The notes: a model not told the origin generated them from the letters alone. A DNA stretch of 64,000 nucleotides from Thermoplasmataceae archaeon (GCA_038729425.1 JAVYSB010000001.1:60523-124522), one strand, 5' to 3'; shown: positions 53,995 through 63,839, counted from the stretch's first letter. Made by a program: numbers and translations.

Positions 53995-56724
53995 TTATTG
54001 GCTGAGAGTGATAATTGGCCGACCGGGCCATGGCACTTTTCCGTTTACCGGCTCATCTGAAACCTTAACGATAACGCGTGCATTCAGGATGGCCTGCAAA
54101 TACTCGATATTTGATTCAATGGTAGTTTTCTCATCAAGTCCCCTAACGGATATACCCTTCCGGTTCCTGTTGAAATCCGATATCATAGCTTTCTGTGGCT
54201 TGCTCAGGATCGAATAGTCACCCCTGATCATTATTTCAGTAACTTTTCTTATTTCATTTCCTGCAACAGTGATAAGGATGGTTTCAGGGTTAATCTTGGT
54301 GATGGACATTATGGACCTTGTGTCGTCAATGAGTTTCTGGACATATTCATCTTCCTCGATCACTGAACTGTCAATCCTATCTTTGAAGGACATATTCAGC
54401 TTCTCTGAGGAGACGAAGGAATCCTGGATAAACCTGTGCCAGTACTCCTCAGCTGTATGAGGTATAGCAGGGGAGAGGGCAATCAACCAGTCCCGCAAGA
54501 CTTCCCCCAGGACGACGTTTATACGCCCACCTCGGCTTTCGCATCTTCTAAGATCATTTATGACCTCATAGAAAATGCTGACAAAGGCAGATCTGATGTT
54601 GTACTTTTCCATGTTTTCGATATAACTTCTCAGGTGGATGTAGAATGAGGACACAAACCATTTCTCTGCACTGTTTATTCTGCCTTCAGACCTGCTGTAG
54701 GATTCAAGTATCTGGATGAAGTTATCATATCTCTTTTTGAGTGCGTTTACGTCCCCCTCGTTCCAGTCTAATGTTGAAGAGAAATCCGCTCCCACTGTCA
54801 CATACAACCTGTATATATCTGCAGAATACTTTTTAGAAACAACAAGGAGAGATTCACCTATCCCCTTGCTCTTTGACATCTTTCTGCCATCTGCCGTTAT
54901 TATGCCGGAGATAATCAGGGATGACGGCAATTTTTTACCTGTAAATAGGGCAGCGTGATTCATAATATAGAATGCAAGGTGATTTGTCAGGTGAGGGTAA
55001 GATGTGAGCCTGACATCAACACCATACCAGTAATCCATTTCCTTCCTGGCATTTACTATGGAATCCATTGCCTCTGGGGAGTATTTGTCTTGATCAGGCA
55101 TCGCCCCGTTCCCGAAAATGTACTCCATAATTTCACGATCTATTGTTCCAAGATCGATCTTGAGCGCGCGAAGATACCTGGAATTAGTGTAAACAGCAGG
55201 ATATATCGTGGAGTCGGAAAGCGATTCTATTACCCATCTTTCATCCATGGGCAGACGCGTTCCAAGACCTCTCATTCTTGCGCATGGCCTCTGCCTCAAC
55301 CAGTCTATTGTCTCCTGCATTGAACTCTTGTAATGATCGGGAATGAATGTCATCTTTCCAGTAAGCTCATGTGCCTTTGCCTTGAGCCACTCCGGTGAAT
55401 AATCTATAAACCACTGATCCTTCAAGACAGCTACCAGCACCTGGTCACCTGTCCTCGTCTCAGCCTGTCTGGAAGTTTCGTAAAATATCAGCGCATCCCC
55501 CTTTTTCGTAAGCGTGCCTCGAATCTTTTCCCTCGCAGCAATTACAGGCTCTCCGCCGATTATGGGCAAGTCAGAATTCATAACGCCGTTGTAATACTCC
55601 TCCCGGTACAATTCCACGTTTATCTCCTTCAGCCTTACAGGATCGGAAAGGTTCACCGTAGCAGCCCTGCTGATTACGCTTTTTTCTGGGTCTGGGACAG
55701 TGATTATAATCCTTGGAGTCACTGCGATCCCCTGGTTCATCACCTCTGCGTAGTCTATAATGGAGTGCCCTGGAACTGAATATACAACGCCTGTGCCGTT
55801 GGTCGATTCTACAAACCCCGCTTCGTAAACACTCAGGTGTTCGCCGTTTATTGGATTAATGTAAACCTGTGACAGGATCTCCTCTTTCGGAACTTCACGG
55901 ACAATCTTAACACCGTCGTGCTGCAGGTCAAGTTTTCTGCATGCTTCTGATGATGCCACGAGTTCTTGTTCTCCAAGCGTGAAGAGCATGTATTTTGCAG
56001 TGCCGTTTATCCAGAGATTGGTGATTCCGAATACGGTTTCCGGCCTGACGGATGCCGCAAGAAGCGTGAATTTGCCAGAACGGAATTTCACAGCAGTGAA
56101 TTCTTCAATTGCGACTTTGTCCGTGTCCCCATCGCTAATATCGTCTTCTCCCACAGCATTGTTCTCTGCTGGGCTAAAAAGAATGGGGTATTTTCCTTTC
56201 GTAATTAGGCCAAGTTCGTTCAGCTTGCCGAACTGCCACCTGACAAAATCCTGGTAGAAATTATCAGCGGAAGTGAATTTTCTTGTCCAGTCTATTGAAT
56301 AACCCATGGATGTGAAATCCTTCACTGTCGCATTTGAGAAATAGTCTGCAATTTTCTTCGGATCCGACATGGACTGCAGTATCTGTTTAGCTCTTTCCCC
56401 AGTCTCGTATGACTGGATATCCTTGGCAACCTGATTTATGGCCTTCAAGTCTCCATTTCTGAGGCGACTGGCCAGCGCAAGGATTGGAGTACCACTCTGG
56501 TGAAATCCCATTGGAAAAAGAACGTTAAATCCCGTAATTCGCTTATAACGGGCTACTACATCGCCAAGAGTGTAAGTTCTACCGTGCCCTACATGTAGTG
56601 ACCCATTTGTATATGGCCATGGAACAGTAATCAGAAATTTTTTCCTGTTAGGATCGACGGCTGGTTCAAATATCCTGGCACTGGACCAGGCTTCCTGCCA
56701 CTTTTTTTCTGTCTCATGATCCAA
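53995..56724 (-). CDS. leuS: Leucyl-tRNA synthetase, archaeal type
   Basis: 909 residues. Class I motifs: HVGHGRTYTLGDVVARYKR (HIGH as HVGH, after PWPYTNGSL) and GRKMSKSKG (KMSKS). The large CP1 editing insert lies between them, and the order of domains is the archaeal/eukaryotic one. The C-terminal region (TMTIQGN-like helical end to WPGRPIITLSQ) completes it. Starts at a TTG (LDHETEKKW) behind GGTGA. The PdaD stop lies 10 bases upstream. Confidence 0.96.
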   Translation of the reverse strand: MDHETEKKWQEAWSSARIFEPAVDPNRKKFLITVPWPYTNGSLHVGHGRTYTLGDVVARYKRITGFNVLFPMGFHQSGTPILALASRLRNGDLKAINQVAKDIQSYETGERAKQILQSMSDPKKIADYFSNATVKDFTSMGYSIDWTRKFTSADNFYQDFVRWQFGKLNELGLITKGKYPILFSPAENNAVGEDDISDGDTDKVAIEEFTAVKFRSGKFTLLAASVRPETVFGITNLWINGTAKYMLFTLGEQELVASSEACRKLDLQHDGVKIVREVPKEEILSQVYINPINGEHLSVYEAGFVESTNGTGVVYSVPGHSIIDYAEVMNQGIAVTPRIIITVPDPEKSVISRAATVNLSDPVRLKEINVELYREEYYNGVMNSDLPIIGGEPVIAAREKIRGTLTKKGDALIFYETSRQAETRTGDQVLVAVLKDQWFIDYSPEWLKAKAHELTGKMTFIPDHYKSSMQETIDWLRQRPCARMRGLGTRLPMDERWVIESLSDSTIYPAVYTNSRYLRALKIDLGTIDREIMEYIFGNGAMPDQDKYSPEAMDSIVNARKEMDYWYGVDVRLTSYPHLTNHLAFYIMNHAALFTGKKLPSSLIISGIITADGRKMSKSKGIGESLLVVSKKYSADIYRLYVTVGADFSSTLDWNEGDVNALKKRYDNFIQILESYSRSEGRINSAEKWFVSSFYIHLRSYIENMEKYNIRSAFVSIFYEVINDLRRCESRGGRINVVLGEVLRDWLIALSPAIPHTAEEYWHRFIQDSFVSSEKLNMSFKDRIDSSVIEEDEYVQKLIDDTRSIMSITKINPETILITVAGNEIRKVTEIMIRGDYSILSKPQKAMISDFNRNRKGISVRGLDEKTTIESNIEYLQAILNARVIVKVSDEPVNGKVPWPGRPIITLSQ

Positions 56725-56734
56725 AACATTTCAC

Positions 56735-57280
56735 CTATACTATCAATACAGCGGCGGCAACTGTGGTAGTCCATTCCCCTGATCTAAGAATTACAGCAGT
56801 AGAACATATATTCTTCGTGGTGAGAATCTTATCCTCAAGGACGTATTCCTTTTTGCCCTCATCCCATGCAAGTTTATCCTTTAGTCCCATAGTGCTTGCC
56901 AGCATCTCGGCTGCCAGTTTTTCCGCAAAGTACCCCGCCACTTTTTCGGTTTCCCCAAAGCTGTGATGTTCACTGAGATACCCCCATCTGCTTTGATCCC
57001 TTGGAATTGCATATCCAATAGCAGAGGAGATCATCCGGTTAAGTTCGTTGTCAGAGTTTCTTGCAAGAACGGTAAAAAGTATCTGACCTGGTGTAAGTAA
57101 TTTGAGACCTTCTTCTCTGGAGACAGTTTCCGCGTAGGGAGGGTATATTGAGCTGATACTCGAAAGGTTAAAGGGTGCGATACCAGCATCTCTCAGAGCT
57201 TCCTCGAAGGACAGTAGCTGACTCTCCCCCCTTCCTACACCGCGCGTGAAGAATATTTTCTTGGGAACAAGCGAAGACAT
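56735..57280 (-). CDS. pdaD: Pyruvoyl-dependent arginine decarboxylase
   Basis: 181 residues. [20 protein letters not shown], then [14 protein letters not shown] (about 38-51) with the Ser-Ser pair before IYPP where the proenzyme cleaves itself to make the pyruvoyl group, then [15 protein letters not shown]. The second half includes [19 protein letters not shown]. Product agmatine feeds polyamine synthesis (the archaeal spermidine route). It directly precedes leuS with a 10-base gap, so the two probably share a transcript. Confidence 0.92.
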   Translation of the reverse strand: MSSLVPKKIFFTRGVGRGESQLLSFEEALRDAGIAPFNLSSISSIYPPYAETVSREEGLKLLTPGQILFTVLARNSDNELNRMISSAIGYAIPRDQSRWGYLSEHHSFGETEKVAGYFAEKLAAEMLASTMGLKDKLAWDEGKKEYVLEDKILTTKNICSTAVILRSGEWTTTVAAAVLIV

Positions 57281-57373
57281 TAAGCTTGATCATAAGCCCT
57301 TTTAAATCTTTTTTCATTGTGATTCCCGTAGTTCAGTCTCAGCCACAGTGTAAATTACATACCTGCTGCGGTT

Positions 57374-57778
57374 TCAGATATCAAAAAGTATTTTTGCATA
57401 CCCTCGGATCAGATTGATATCTAGGTCGTGATATGTCACTGCTTTCAGTACGTATTCGTATTCCATCCCCTCCACAATGCGCATTCCAGAAAGGCGTAAG
57501 TTTGCGCCGCCTGTGACAAAAGTGATCTGATCAACATCATAGTATATGGTCTCTTCCGAGTCCACAAGGGAGATCACACGGGATAGGAGGTTTATAAGTA
57601 TCTCCTCATTGCTATTTCCCTGAATTGTCATGTCGGACGTTATATCGGTTGAAGGTTTGCTTCCGGGAAAGGTCAGATCGAAAACTGCAATCAAAGCGTT
57701 CCTGAGAATCTCGGTGAAATTTTTCCCGTATACAATAATGCCGACATCGCCGGTATGATCGAAAATCTCGTATTTCAA
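57374..57778 (-). CDS. Archease (RtcB RNA-ligase activator)
   Basis: 134 residues. IFDHTGDVGIIVYG is the N-terminal archease motif with its metal-binding Asp. The middle has GNSNEEILINLLSRVISLVD, and the C-terminal KAVTYHDLDINLIRGYAKIL carries the second acidic site. It promotes multiple turnover of RtcB in tRNA splicing. RtcB is not in the window. The start is a TTG (LKYEIFDHT), with a TATA-like GTTTTATTTTAC about 25 nt before it, hence probably leaderless. Confidence 0.92.
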   Translation of the reverse strand: MKYEIFDHTGDVGIIVYGKNFTEILRNALIAVFDLTFPGSKPSTDITSDMTIQGNSNEEILINLLSRVISLVDSEETIYYDVDQITFVTGGANLRLSGMRIVEGMEYEYVLKAVTYHDLDINLIRGYAKILFDI

Positions 57779-57817
57779 TAAAAAGAGGAGTTTGGTAAAA
57801 TAAAAAAACTTTGGGTA

Positions 57818-59635
57818 TTACTCGGGCTTGTTTGATGATATTACTGGGATCGGCTCATCAAGGTTTAGCCCTATCTCGTCCTGTGATAGTTTCCTTCCTA
57901 TGCTTTTCTCATAGAACTCGATTATGTTCTTCTTCTCTTCCTTCGTGTAATCCCTGAAGTACTTGTCTTTCTTGAGTATCTTGCCGGTCCTCTCCTCGTA
58001 TGTCTTTGCTGGAATCGAGTATTTTCTCTGAGTAGCGTCTCTGTACAGTTCAGGTATCACGTTGAAAGCACAGAAAGGAACGACTCTACCGTCAGGCATG
58101 GCATAGTGTATGTCGCACCTCTCGACCCTGTCAACATCGTAGGTGTACGGGTCCATAAAGTGCATGAAACCTATGAACATGGACTTGTAATGGAACGCCT
58201 TTAGCCCGTGGTAATCTCCCTGGGTGAAAGCATTGTAGACCATATCCTTCAGCTTGAAATCCTTAGGCGCTTTCTCGTAGTCAACGAACTTCTTCAGCTT
58301 GAGGAGCAGTTTAGCGACAGACTCTGTTTTCTTCAACCTCTTGAAGCTTGATTCCTTGATTTCGTCTCCAAGATCCCCCATGTATTCAAACATGCCCTTT
58401 ACATCAATGAACCGTGTGATCGGTGTAACCCTGTCTCCCTCTTTGAAGATGTAGGTTCCCATCCCACAGGCAAAGTGTATGGACAGCTTGTATGTCTCGT
58501 GCCCCTTTAGGGCCTCTATGAAGTTTGAAACCTTGGTAGTTGCGGGTACGGTGAAGAAATCTTCCCTCCCGATCATTCCATCAGTCTGCTGCTCGATCTT
58601 CTTTATTGCGCCAGGTATGGTTATCCTCTGCTTTTCTCTCATCCTGTCCGGCATTCTCCCTACCAGGCTCACAGGCTGGAAGTTAACAGACCTTACCACG
58701 TCTATGTTCGCGAGACCGAATCTGATCATGTCTCCAAGGTATGCATCGTTGATTCCTCCGATTACCGTTGGAACAAGAACTACGCCGAGAGGAGCTTTCC
58801 TGTAATTTTCAAGTGCAGCCGGGATTTCCCAGAAATTCTTCGGGTTAGATCTGGGAGTCGGGCCATCAAAGCTCGTATAAATGACGTTTGATCCAGCAGC
58901 CCTGACCTTCTTTGGGAAGTCCGGGTCAAAAGCAGCTCTTATGCTGTTTGTGTTGAGCTGAATGTGTTCGTATCCCTCTTCCCTGGCAATCTTTATGATA
59001 TCAACTATATCGTCCCTGATCGTAGGCTCGCCGCCTGTGATCTGCACTGCGTTGGCGCCAACAGGTTTCTCGTTTCTCATCCTTCTGAGCATCATTCTTA
59101 CCTGATCCTGAGAAGGCTCGTAAATGGGCTCATTCTCCTTTGCATAGAAGAAGCAATACCAGCATGAAAGATCGCAGCGGTTGGTTACAACAACATTGCC
59201 GAGTCCGGTGTGAGATTTGTGTTTGACGCAAAGCCCACAGTGTGTCGGGCAGATGATCTTTTCCTCAAGGAATGCAACATGAGGATTCAGGATCTTTATT
59301 CCTTTGTCCTGGAATTTCTTGGCCTCCTGATACATATCATAATCTTCCCAGTATTTTTCCTTCGTAACACCGTGTTCAGAACACTCCTTTATAAGCTTGA
59401 CTTCTCCGCCGTTCTCATAGACAATGGCAGGGATCCTCATCTGGTCGAACTTTTCATCGTCCGCACAGAGAGGGCACAGACTTTCAGTTACCCTTAGAAC
59501 AAGCATATCAGATGTAACGAGATGCCCGAGACGCTGAACAAATTCATCAACCGTCTTGAATGGCGCGTTTCTGCTGATCTCGAAATCACTCGCAAAACGA
59601 ATTTCGGGATGCTTATTCATCTCTTCAGCGATCAT
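57818..59635 (-). CDS. tes: Radical SAM protein of the tetraether-lipid synthase (Tes) group
   Basis: 605 residues. The SAM cluster motif is TNRCDLSCWYCFFYAKE (about 151-167). Before it lie additional Cys clusters, ESLCPLCADD (about 51-60) and IICPTHCGLCVKH (about 127-139), as in MJ0619/Tes, where extra clusters assist joining of two archaeol chains. GGEPTIRDD is the SAM-binding motif 2. The C-terminal region has HYAMPDGRVVPFCAFNV, another Cys near the substrate. Making GDGT (caldarchaeol) fits an acidophile membrane. The Tes assignment is by overall pattern; related COG1964 proteins exist. Confidence 0.85.
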   Translation of the reverse strand: MIAEEMNKHPEIRFASDFEISRNAPFKTVDEFVQRLGHLVTSDMLVLRVTESLCPLCADDEKFDQMRIPAIVYENGGEVKLIKECSEHGVTKEKYWEDYDMYQEAKKFQDKGIKILNPHVAFLEEKIICPTHCGLCVKHKSHTGLGNVVVTNRCDLSCWYCFFYAKENEPIYEPSQDQVRMMLRRMRNEKPVGANAVQITGGEPTIRDDIVDIIKIAREEGYEHIQLNTNSIRAAFDPDFPKKVRAAGSNVIYTSFDGPTPRSNPKNFWEIPAALENYRKAPLGVVLVPTVIGGINDAYLGDMIRFGLANIDVVRSVNFQPVSLVGRMPDRMREKQRITIPGAIKKIEQQTDGMIGREDFFTVPATTKVSNFIEALKGHETYKLSIHFACGMGTYIFKEGDRVTPITRFIDVKGMFEYMGDLGDEIKESSFKRLKKTESVAKLLLKLKKFVDYEKAPKDFKLKDMVYNAFTQGDYHGLKAFHYKSMFIGFMHFMDPYTYDVDRVERCDIHYAMPDGRVVPFCAFNVIPELYRDATQRKYSIPAKTYEERTGKILKKDKYFRDYTKEEKKNIIEFYEKSIGRKLSQDEIGLNLDEPIPVISSNKPE

Positions 59636-60004
59636 CTTTTATTTCACCTATCACTTTATGCAGCAACTTGACGGTTATTAAAAGTGTTTTGTCTCCTTTT
59701 GTGCTAATTACTAATCAACCCTATTAGCTACGATACATACAATCATGAAGTTTATATATAGATAGCATCAGCAATCCGGACGTTCTTATAATATTGTTTG
59801 TTATGAATTTTTAGAGCTTCATCTAAAAGTAACGTTAGGAGACGTCGTTATATTTGTATTGGCTGACAGACGATTCATGTGCTTTCCATCTAGGGTGATA
59901 ACTATTCTTAATTTATGATCCTTAGCTACAACCATGGCTCATTCACCTTTGATCTCCGCGACCACACTTAAAATAATATACCTCCAAATCAATACACTGC
60001 GCGA
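59636..60004. other. Intergenic region upstream of tes and tRNA-Gly
   Basis: 369 bases, A/T-rich. A TATA-like TTTATATATAG at 59751-59761 could drive a plus-strand RNA, but no recognisable RNA fold or ORF follows. A further TATA-like ACTTAAAATAATATA (about 59967-59981) fits as the tRNA-Gly promoter. Box C/D-like motifs were looked for and are too weak to call. Confidence 0.35.
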
Positions 60005-60077
60005 GCGGGTGTGGTGTAGCCTGGTAACACGCGAGCTTGCCAAGCTCGTGCCTCGGGTCCAAATCCCGGCACCCGCA
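60005..60077 (+). tRNA. tRNA-Gly (anticodon GCC)
   Basis: Acceptor GCGGGTG with CACCCGC, anticodon arm CGAGC-TTGCCAA-GCTCG with GCC at 34-36, T arm CTCGG-GTCCAAAT-CCCGG with the normal GTCCAAAT loop, discriminator A. No intron and no CCA. It reads GGC and GGU. Confidence 0.95.
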
Positions 60078-60090
60078 TGTTTTCTTTTTT

Positions 60091-60885
60091 TCACGTGAGC
60101 CCTCTTAATATGGATCTTATTTCATGACCAGCGTTTTTACGTATTGATTCAACGATTTCCCTCCCGTTCCCGCTATATTCGCTGATCAATGCAGAACAAC
60201 CAGAATTTCTGGTACACTGATCCCTGACCCTGTTGCATATCATAATGTCGATCGGCAGCCCCATTTTCTTGAAATCACCCCTTATTTCATCAGACTGAAT
60301 CAGGCTTAAATCATCCATTGTAGTCACCATAATGAAGTGTGTTCTCTCAAGCCTTTTCCACACATGGTCTGCCAATTCTCTCCATTTAATGAGCGTTTCA
60401 ATTGCTTTTTTCCCTCCCAACCTCTGCTTTAACTTCAGGTAAAACTGGATGTCGCGGCCAATATGGTTGTAAAAGTCCTTTTCAAGATTTAAGAGATGCA
60501 TTGTAGACGATGAAGCTGGGGTATCCCATATCACGAAATCGTAATTACCGGATTCGTCAATATCTACAACGTTGGAAATCATGAATTCCTCCGCAACTCC
60601 TGGGGCACTGGCTATGTGCTCAAGGATGCTTCTGTCCGTATCCATGAACTCCGAAACAATTGACAGGACCTCATCACCGTACCTGGCGATCCATTTCGAG
60701 GATACTTCTTTCTCAGAAAGCTCCACGTATTCCAGCTTATCGCTTTGGTTGAATATGTAACGCAGAGATGGCATGAAATCAGTTGACACGATGATTGCCC
60801 TGCCCAGTGATGCAAGTTCTAGTGCAAACGCAGAGGCTATGGATGTTTTTCCAACACCTCCCTTTCCAATGAATGAAAGGATCAC
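60091..60885 (-). CDS. ArsA/Get3-like P-loop ATPase
   Basis: 264 residues. FIGKGGVGKTSIASAFAL at the very N terminus is the deviant Walker A of the SIMIBI ATPases. FVIWDTPASSSTMHLL (about 117-132) is the switch II segment with DTP-A. The C-terminal ICNRVRDQCTRNSGCSALIS has a Cys pair spaced CxxxxxC, unlike the CxxC of Get3. At 264 residues it is shorter than Get3 (about 330) and lacks the helical subdomain. Client binding or ion transport cannot be decided from sequence. Confidence 0.8.
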   Translation of the reverse strand: MILSFIGKGGVGKTSIASAFALELASLGRAIIVSTDFMPSLRYIFNQSDKLEYVELSEKEVSSKWIARYGDEVLSIVSEFMDTDRSILEHIASAPGVAEEFMISNVVDIDESGNYDFVIWDTPASSSTMHLLNLEKDFYNHIGRDIQFYLKLKQRLGGKKAIETLIKWRELADHVWKRLERTHFIMVTTMDDLSLIQSDEIRGDFKKMGLPIDIMICNRVRDQCTRNSGCSALISEYSGNGREIVESIRKNAGHEIRSILRGLT

Positions 60886-61012
60886 TTACCATTATTACGC
60901 CAGAAGTTAAAACCCTTGACTGCAGAGGTGTGCCACAGGATTAAAATAACACAGGAACGTAAACCTGCATTGGAATCTTGATAAGATAAATAGCTTGGAC
61001 CGATAATGGTTC

Positions 61013-61840
61013 ATGCCAACCTTGAAACAGGGAACCAGTCTTGCAAGAGTGGATCGATTGGGTGCGTACATTGATTCTTTTCAATTGTCAGGAAGGCAAA
61101 TTCTTATGGTTTCCCCTGACGGGAGGGATACACATGGAGGATGTGCAGTCCTTGCGCCATACGCAAACAGGGTAAGGAACGCAGTATATGTCTGGAACGA
61201 CAGGCCCTACATCCTTCCCAGGAACGACGGAATGAACAGTATTCATGGCCTAGTGAAACAGGAGAAATGGTCATATGATTCCGAAACCAGACAGGCGCCG
61301 AATATAACGGAACTGAAATACGATCTCGTGAGCCCGTGTTATCCTTCAAGAATTGTAATAAAGAACAAGTATGAAATCGAGACTGATTTTTTTGATGTCA
61401 CCTGCAACGTTACCAATGTCGGTGAATCAAGTTGTCCACTGGTGATCGGGTTTCATCCATACTTCCTTTTCAGGAATAAGTGGAGCCTTTCCCACGAAAA
61501 TGATCTTTATAAATTGCAGTACAAGGACTCCTATTTCCCAAGCGGAGAAATGGAAAAGACAGATTTCAACGGGGCGGGAGATCTGCAGTCTTCCAATTTT
61601 GACAATACGTTTTTTGGAGGTGGGAAAGTGACATTGAACGCTGGTGATCACTCTCTTGAGATAGAGAGGAGAAACATGGAATATCTAGTTATCTATAACG
61701 GAAAATATTCCAAGAACACTTCCGTAGCCTTAGAACCCATGACCGGAGCCCCAGATGCATTCAACAACCGGATAGGCCTGGTAACGCTTGATGCCGGCAA
61801 GGAATTCCAATGCGGCTTCAAAGTAAAGCTAGTTACTTAG
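61013..61840 (+). CDS. Aldose 1-epimerase family protein
   Basis: 275 residues. Galactose-mutarotase fold features: CAVLAPYANRVRNAVYVW (about 44-61, substrate Arg), MNSIHGLVKQEKW (first His), VIGFHPYFLFRN (second catalytic His region) and VALEPMTGAPDAFNNRIG (catalytic Glu). It interconverts alpha and beta anomers of hexoses. ATG preceded by a TATA-like AGATAAATAG at about 60983, consistent with a leaderless start. Nearby genes do not identify the sugar. Confidence 0.9.
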   Translation: MPTLKQGTSLARVDRLGAYIDSFQLSGRQILMVSPDGRDTHGGCAVLAPYANRVRNAVYVWNDRPYILPRNDGMNSIHGLVKQEKWSYDSETRQAPNITELKYDLVSPCYPSRIVIKNKYEIETDFFDVTCNVTNVGESSCPLVIGFHPYFLFRNKWSLSHENDLYKLQYKDSYFPSGEMEKTDFNGAGDLQSSNFDNTFFGGGKVTLNAGDHSLEIERRNMEYLVIYNGKYSKNTSVALEPMTGAPDAFNNRIGLVTLDAGKEFQCGFKVKLVT

Positions 61841-61909
61841 TAAAACTGGGCCCAGCAGCGTTGATGGGGAAACCCGCCTCCAATTGGCTCTTCGGTATAG
61901 CCAGAATTA

Positions 61910-62907
61910 ATGATTATTGATATACGATACTTTTTTATTTAGCAGTTGCTGTAAGTGCTTGTTTGATTGGCCTAACAAATATCATTCTTATTTCAATTAC
62001 AGCAGCTTCGATAGCAGGTTCGCTAGCTTACAGGTTCAAACTGTTCTGGAAAAAATATGCAATTTCTATACCTCTTCTGATTCTCTTGTATTACTTCTTT
62101 CCCACTATACTCGTATTCCCAGTATTTGTTCTTTCCCTCATATCAACGACCGCACTCTACTCTATGCAATTCTACCTTCCATTCTTCGCGGATTTTGCCA
62201 TTATTTTCTATTTTTTCTGGGTCGGGGGAAAAACCTACAGCTCTTCAGCCATAGATGTTGCAGTGTCCCTAAGTGTTATTCTGGTTATGATGGAGGACCG
62301 ACGCCTCCGAGACCACTCGCATAATAACGATGTCTCAAGGGGAAAGTCAAAGGAGAAGGAGGTTAACAGAGACTACGTGCAGATAGGCATCGGCGTAATT
62401 GCTCTTTTCATCCTGCTTTCATTCAAGTTCCACGACTCGTCGTGGATCTTCACGTTCTCGGCTTTGCTGTTATACCTTCTTGGTAACTATTTCTCCAACG
62501 ACGGCACCACATACCTCGGGAATTTCCTGAATTCCCTAGAAAGACCAAGCACGCCGCTAGGAATAGGCGCAATGTGGTTAGCTGCTGGCTTGCTGCTGGC
62601 AGTTGGAATTGTTGGGAACGTAAAAGTTTTGGCTCTTATCCTTTTCATTTTGATGATTGGCGACTCACTGGCCACCATAATCGGCTCAAACATCAAATCC
62701 CCAAAACTTCCGTACAATAAGAGAAAGTCTATCGCAGGACTTCTTGCTGATTTTTTGCCGGCGGCAATATTCGGATTTATTATCCTTGGATATTGGGGGG
62801 TAGCCTTTGCAGCTATTGGGTCTATTGTTGAAAGCGCGGCAAGGTATCCCTTCGATGACAACTACATGATCCCGCTTGTGCTTGCGGCTCTGTCACCGCT
62901 CGTCTGA
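61910..62907 (+). CDS. CTP-dependent dolichol/phytol-kinase-like membrane protein
   Basis: Eight or more membrane helices. The C-terminal half has the family block LMIGDSLATIIGSNIKSPKL followed by NKRKSIAGLLADFLP, as in Sec59/phytol kinase/Dgk1 enzymes that use CTP to phosphorylate polyprenols or lipids. The first canonical in-frame codon is a TTG at 61963, in the middle of a hydrophobic stretch. The frame continues upstream (FYLAVAVSACLIGLTNI) to a stop at 61918. The ATG at 61910 joins if the T6 run 61931-61936 had one more T, giving MIIDIRYFFYLAVAVSACLI and 332 residues. Its 3' end overlaps the convergent GNAT gene by 46 bp. Confidence 0.75.
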
Positions 62908-63839
62908 TCAGGAGGGATATAAAAGAATACCTCACGCGGTTGATGTCTGTCGGTAAATCCTAGGGAAGCGTACAGATTCCTGGCTGGATTGTTCTCCGAA
63001 ACCCATAGGTCTGCCCTGAGATACCCGATTCTGGACATTTCCGAAAGAGCCCTGGTGAGAATAACCCTTCCGACTCCTTTGCCGCGTAGATGTGGCAGTA
63101 GATCAATGTCTGCCAGCAAAGGAACGCTCTCAATTGCCCTTGGGCCCTCTCCGTTTGTAAATACTATGCAGCCGGACAGCGTATCTTTACTCCAGACTGC
63201 ATAGGACGCTTCCTTGATTATACTGCCATATTCCTCGCTGAAAAGTGACTTTGACATAGCTAGACTCTGTTCTAATGTCGGTGTGTAAAGGATCGAGTCT
63301 TCTGTTCCACTGTAGGCACGGTATGCAAGTTCAGCGTATTGTGCAGCGGTGAGGTCGGTGAATGGCGAAATCCTCATTCCGGATGGGATTTCAGAGATAG
63401 GAAATGACAGATCGTGAAGATCTATTGTCATTCTGGTTCTGGCAAATTTCCTGAAGCCATGTTCCTCTGCAATGGCCTCCCAGGACTCGGGAGCGTTGAA
63501 TATCTCATTTATCATGGGAATTTTCTTATCATTTTTGGACTCCGAAATGATCCAGTTCAGCAAGTTTTCCACTCGCTTTTCATTGTACATATCAGGATGC
63601 AGGAACCCTATGGAAGCATAATTGCGATCTTTCAATTCCTCAGATTCTACTATGTATGCATACGCTGCCACTTCCTTCCCAGACACTATTACCCGGGATC
63701 TGATCTTATTCTGGGTAAGTTTCTCAATTAGAAGTTCCATGGACTCCCTAATTGGTAACCCAGGATATTTTTCCTCGAGAAATTCAAGGTAACCTTTCAG
63801 AATAAGATTCCAGTCCATTTTTGCATTCTTTATCTCCAT
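62862..63839 (-). CDS. Tandem-domain GNAT acetyltransferase
   Basis: 325 residues. The C-terminal GNAT domain has ADIDLLPHLRGKGVGRVIL (acetyl-CoA binding Q/RxxGxG/A loop as HLRGKGVG) and then DLWVSENNPARNLYASLGFT. The N-terminal half (about 1-150) is a degenerate second GNAT-like domain (VAAYAYIVESEELKDRNYAS). Such two-domain enzymes include mycothiol-synthase-like proteins, but no substrate can be assigned. Confidence 0.82.
   Translation of the reverse strand: MEIKNAKMDWNLILKGYLEFLEEKYPGLPIRESMELLIEKLTQNKIRSRVIVSGKEVAAYAYIVESEELKDRNYASIGFLHPDMYNEKRVENLLNWIISESKNDKKIPMINEIFNAPESWEAIAEEHGFRKFARTRMTIDLHDLSFPISEIPSGMRISPFTDLTAAQYAELAYRAYSGTEDSILYTPTLEQSLAMSKSLFSEEYGSIIKEASYAVWSKDTLSGCIVFTNGEGPRAIESVPLLADIDLLPHLRGKGVGRVILTRALSEMSRIGYLRADLWVSENNPARNLYASLGFTDRHQPREVFFYIPPDQTSGDRAASTSGIM

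Noticed and set aside
59751-60004. Box C/D or H/ACA guide RNA before tRNA-Gly.
   Set aside because: Partial C- and D-like motifs occur, but not in the right order or spacing.
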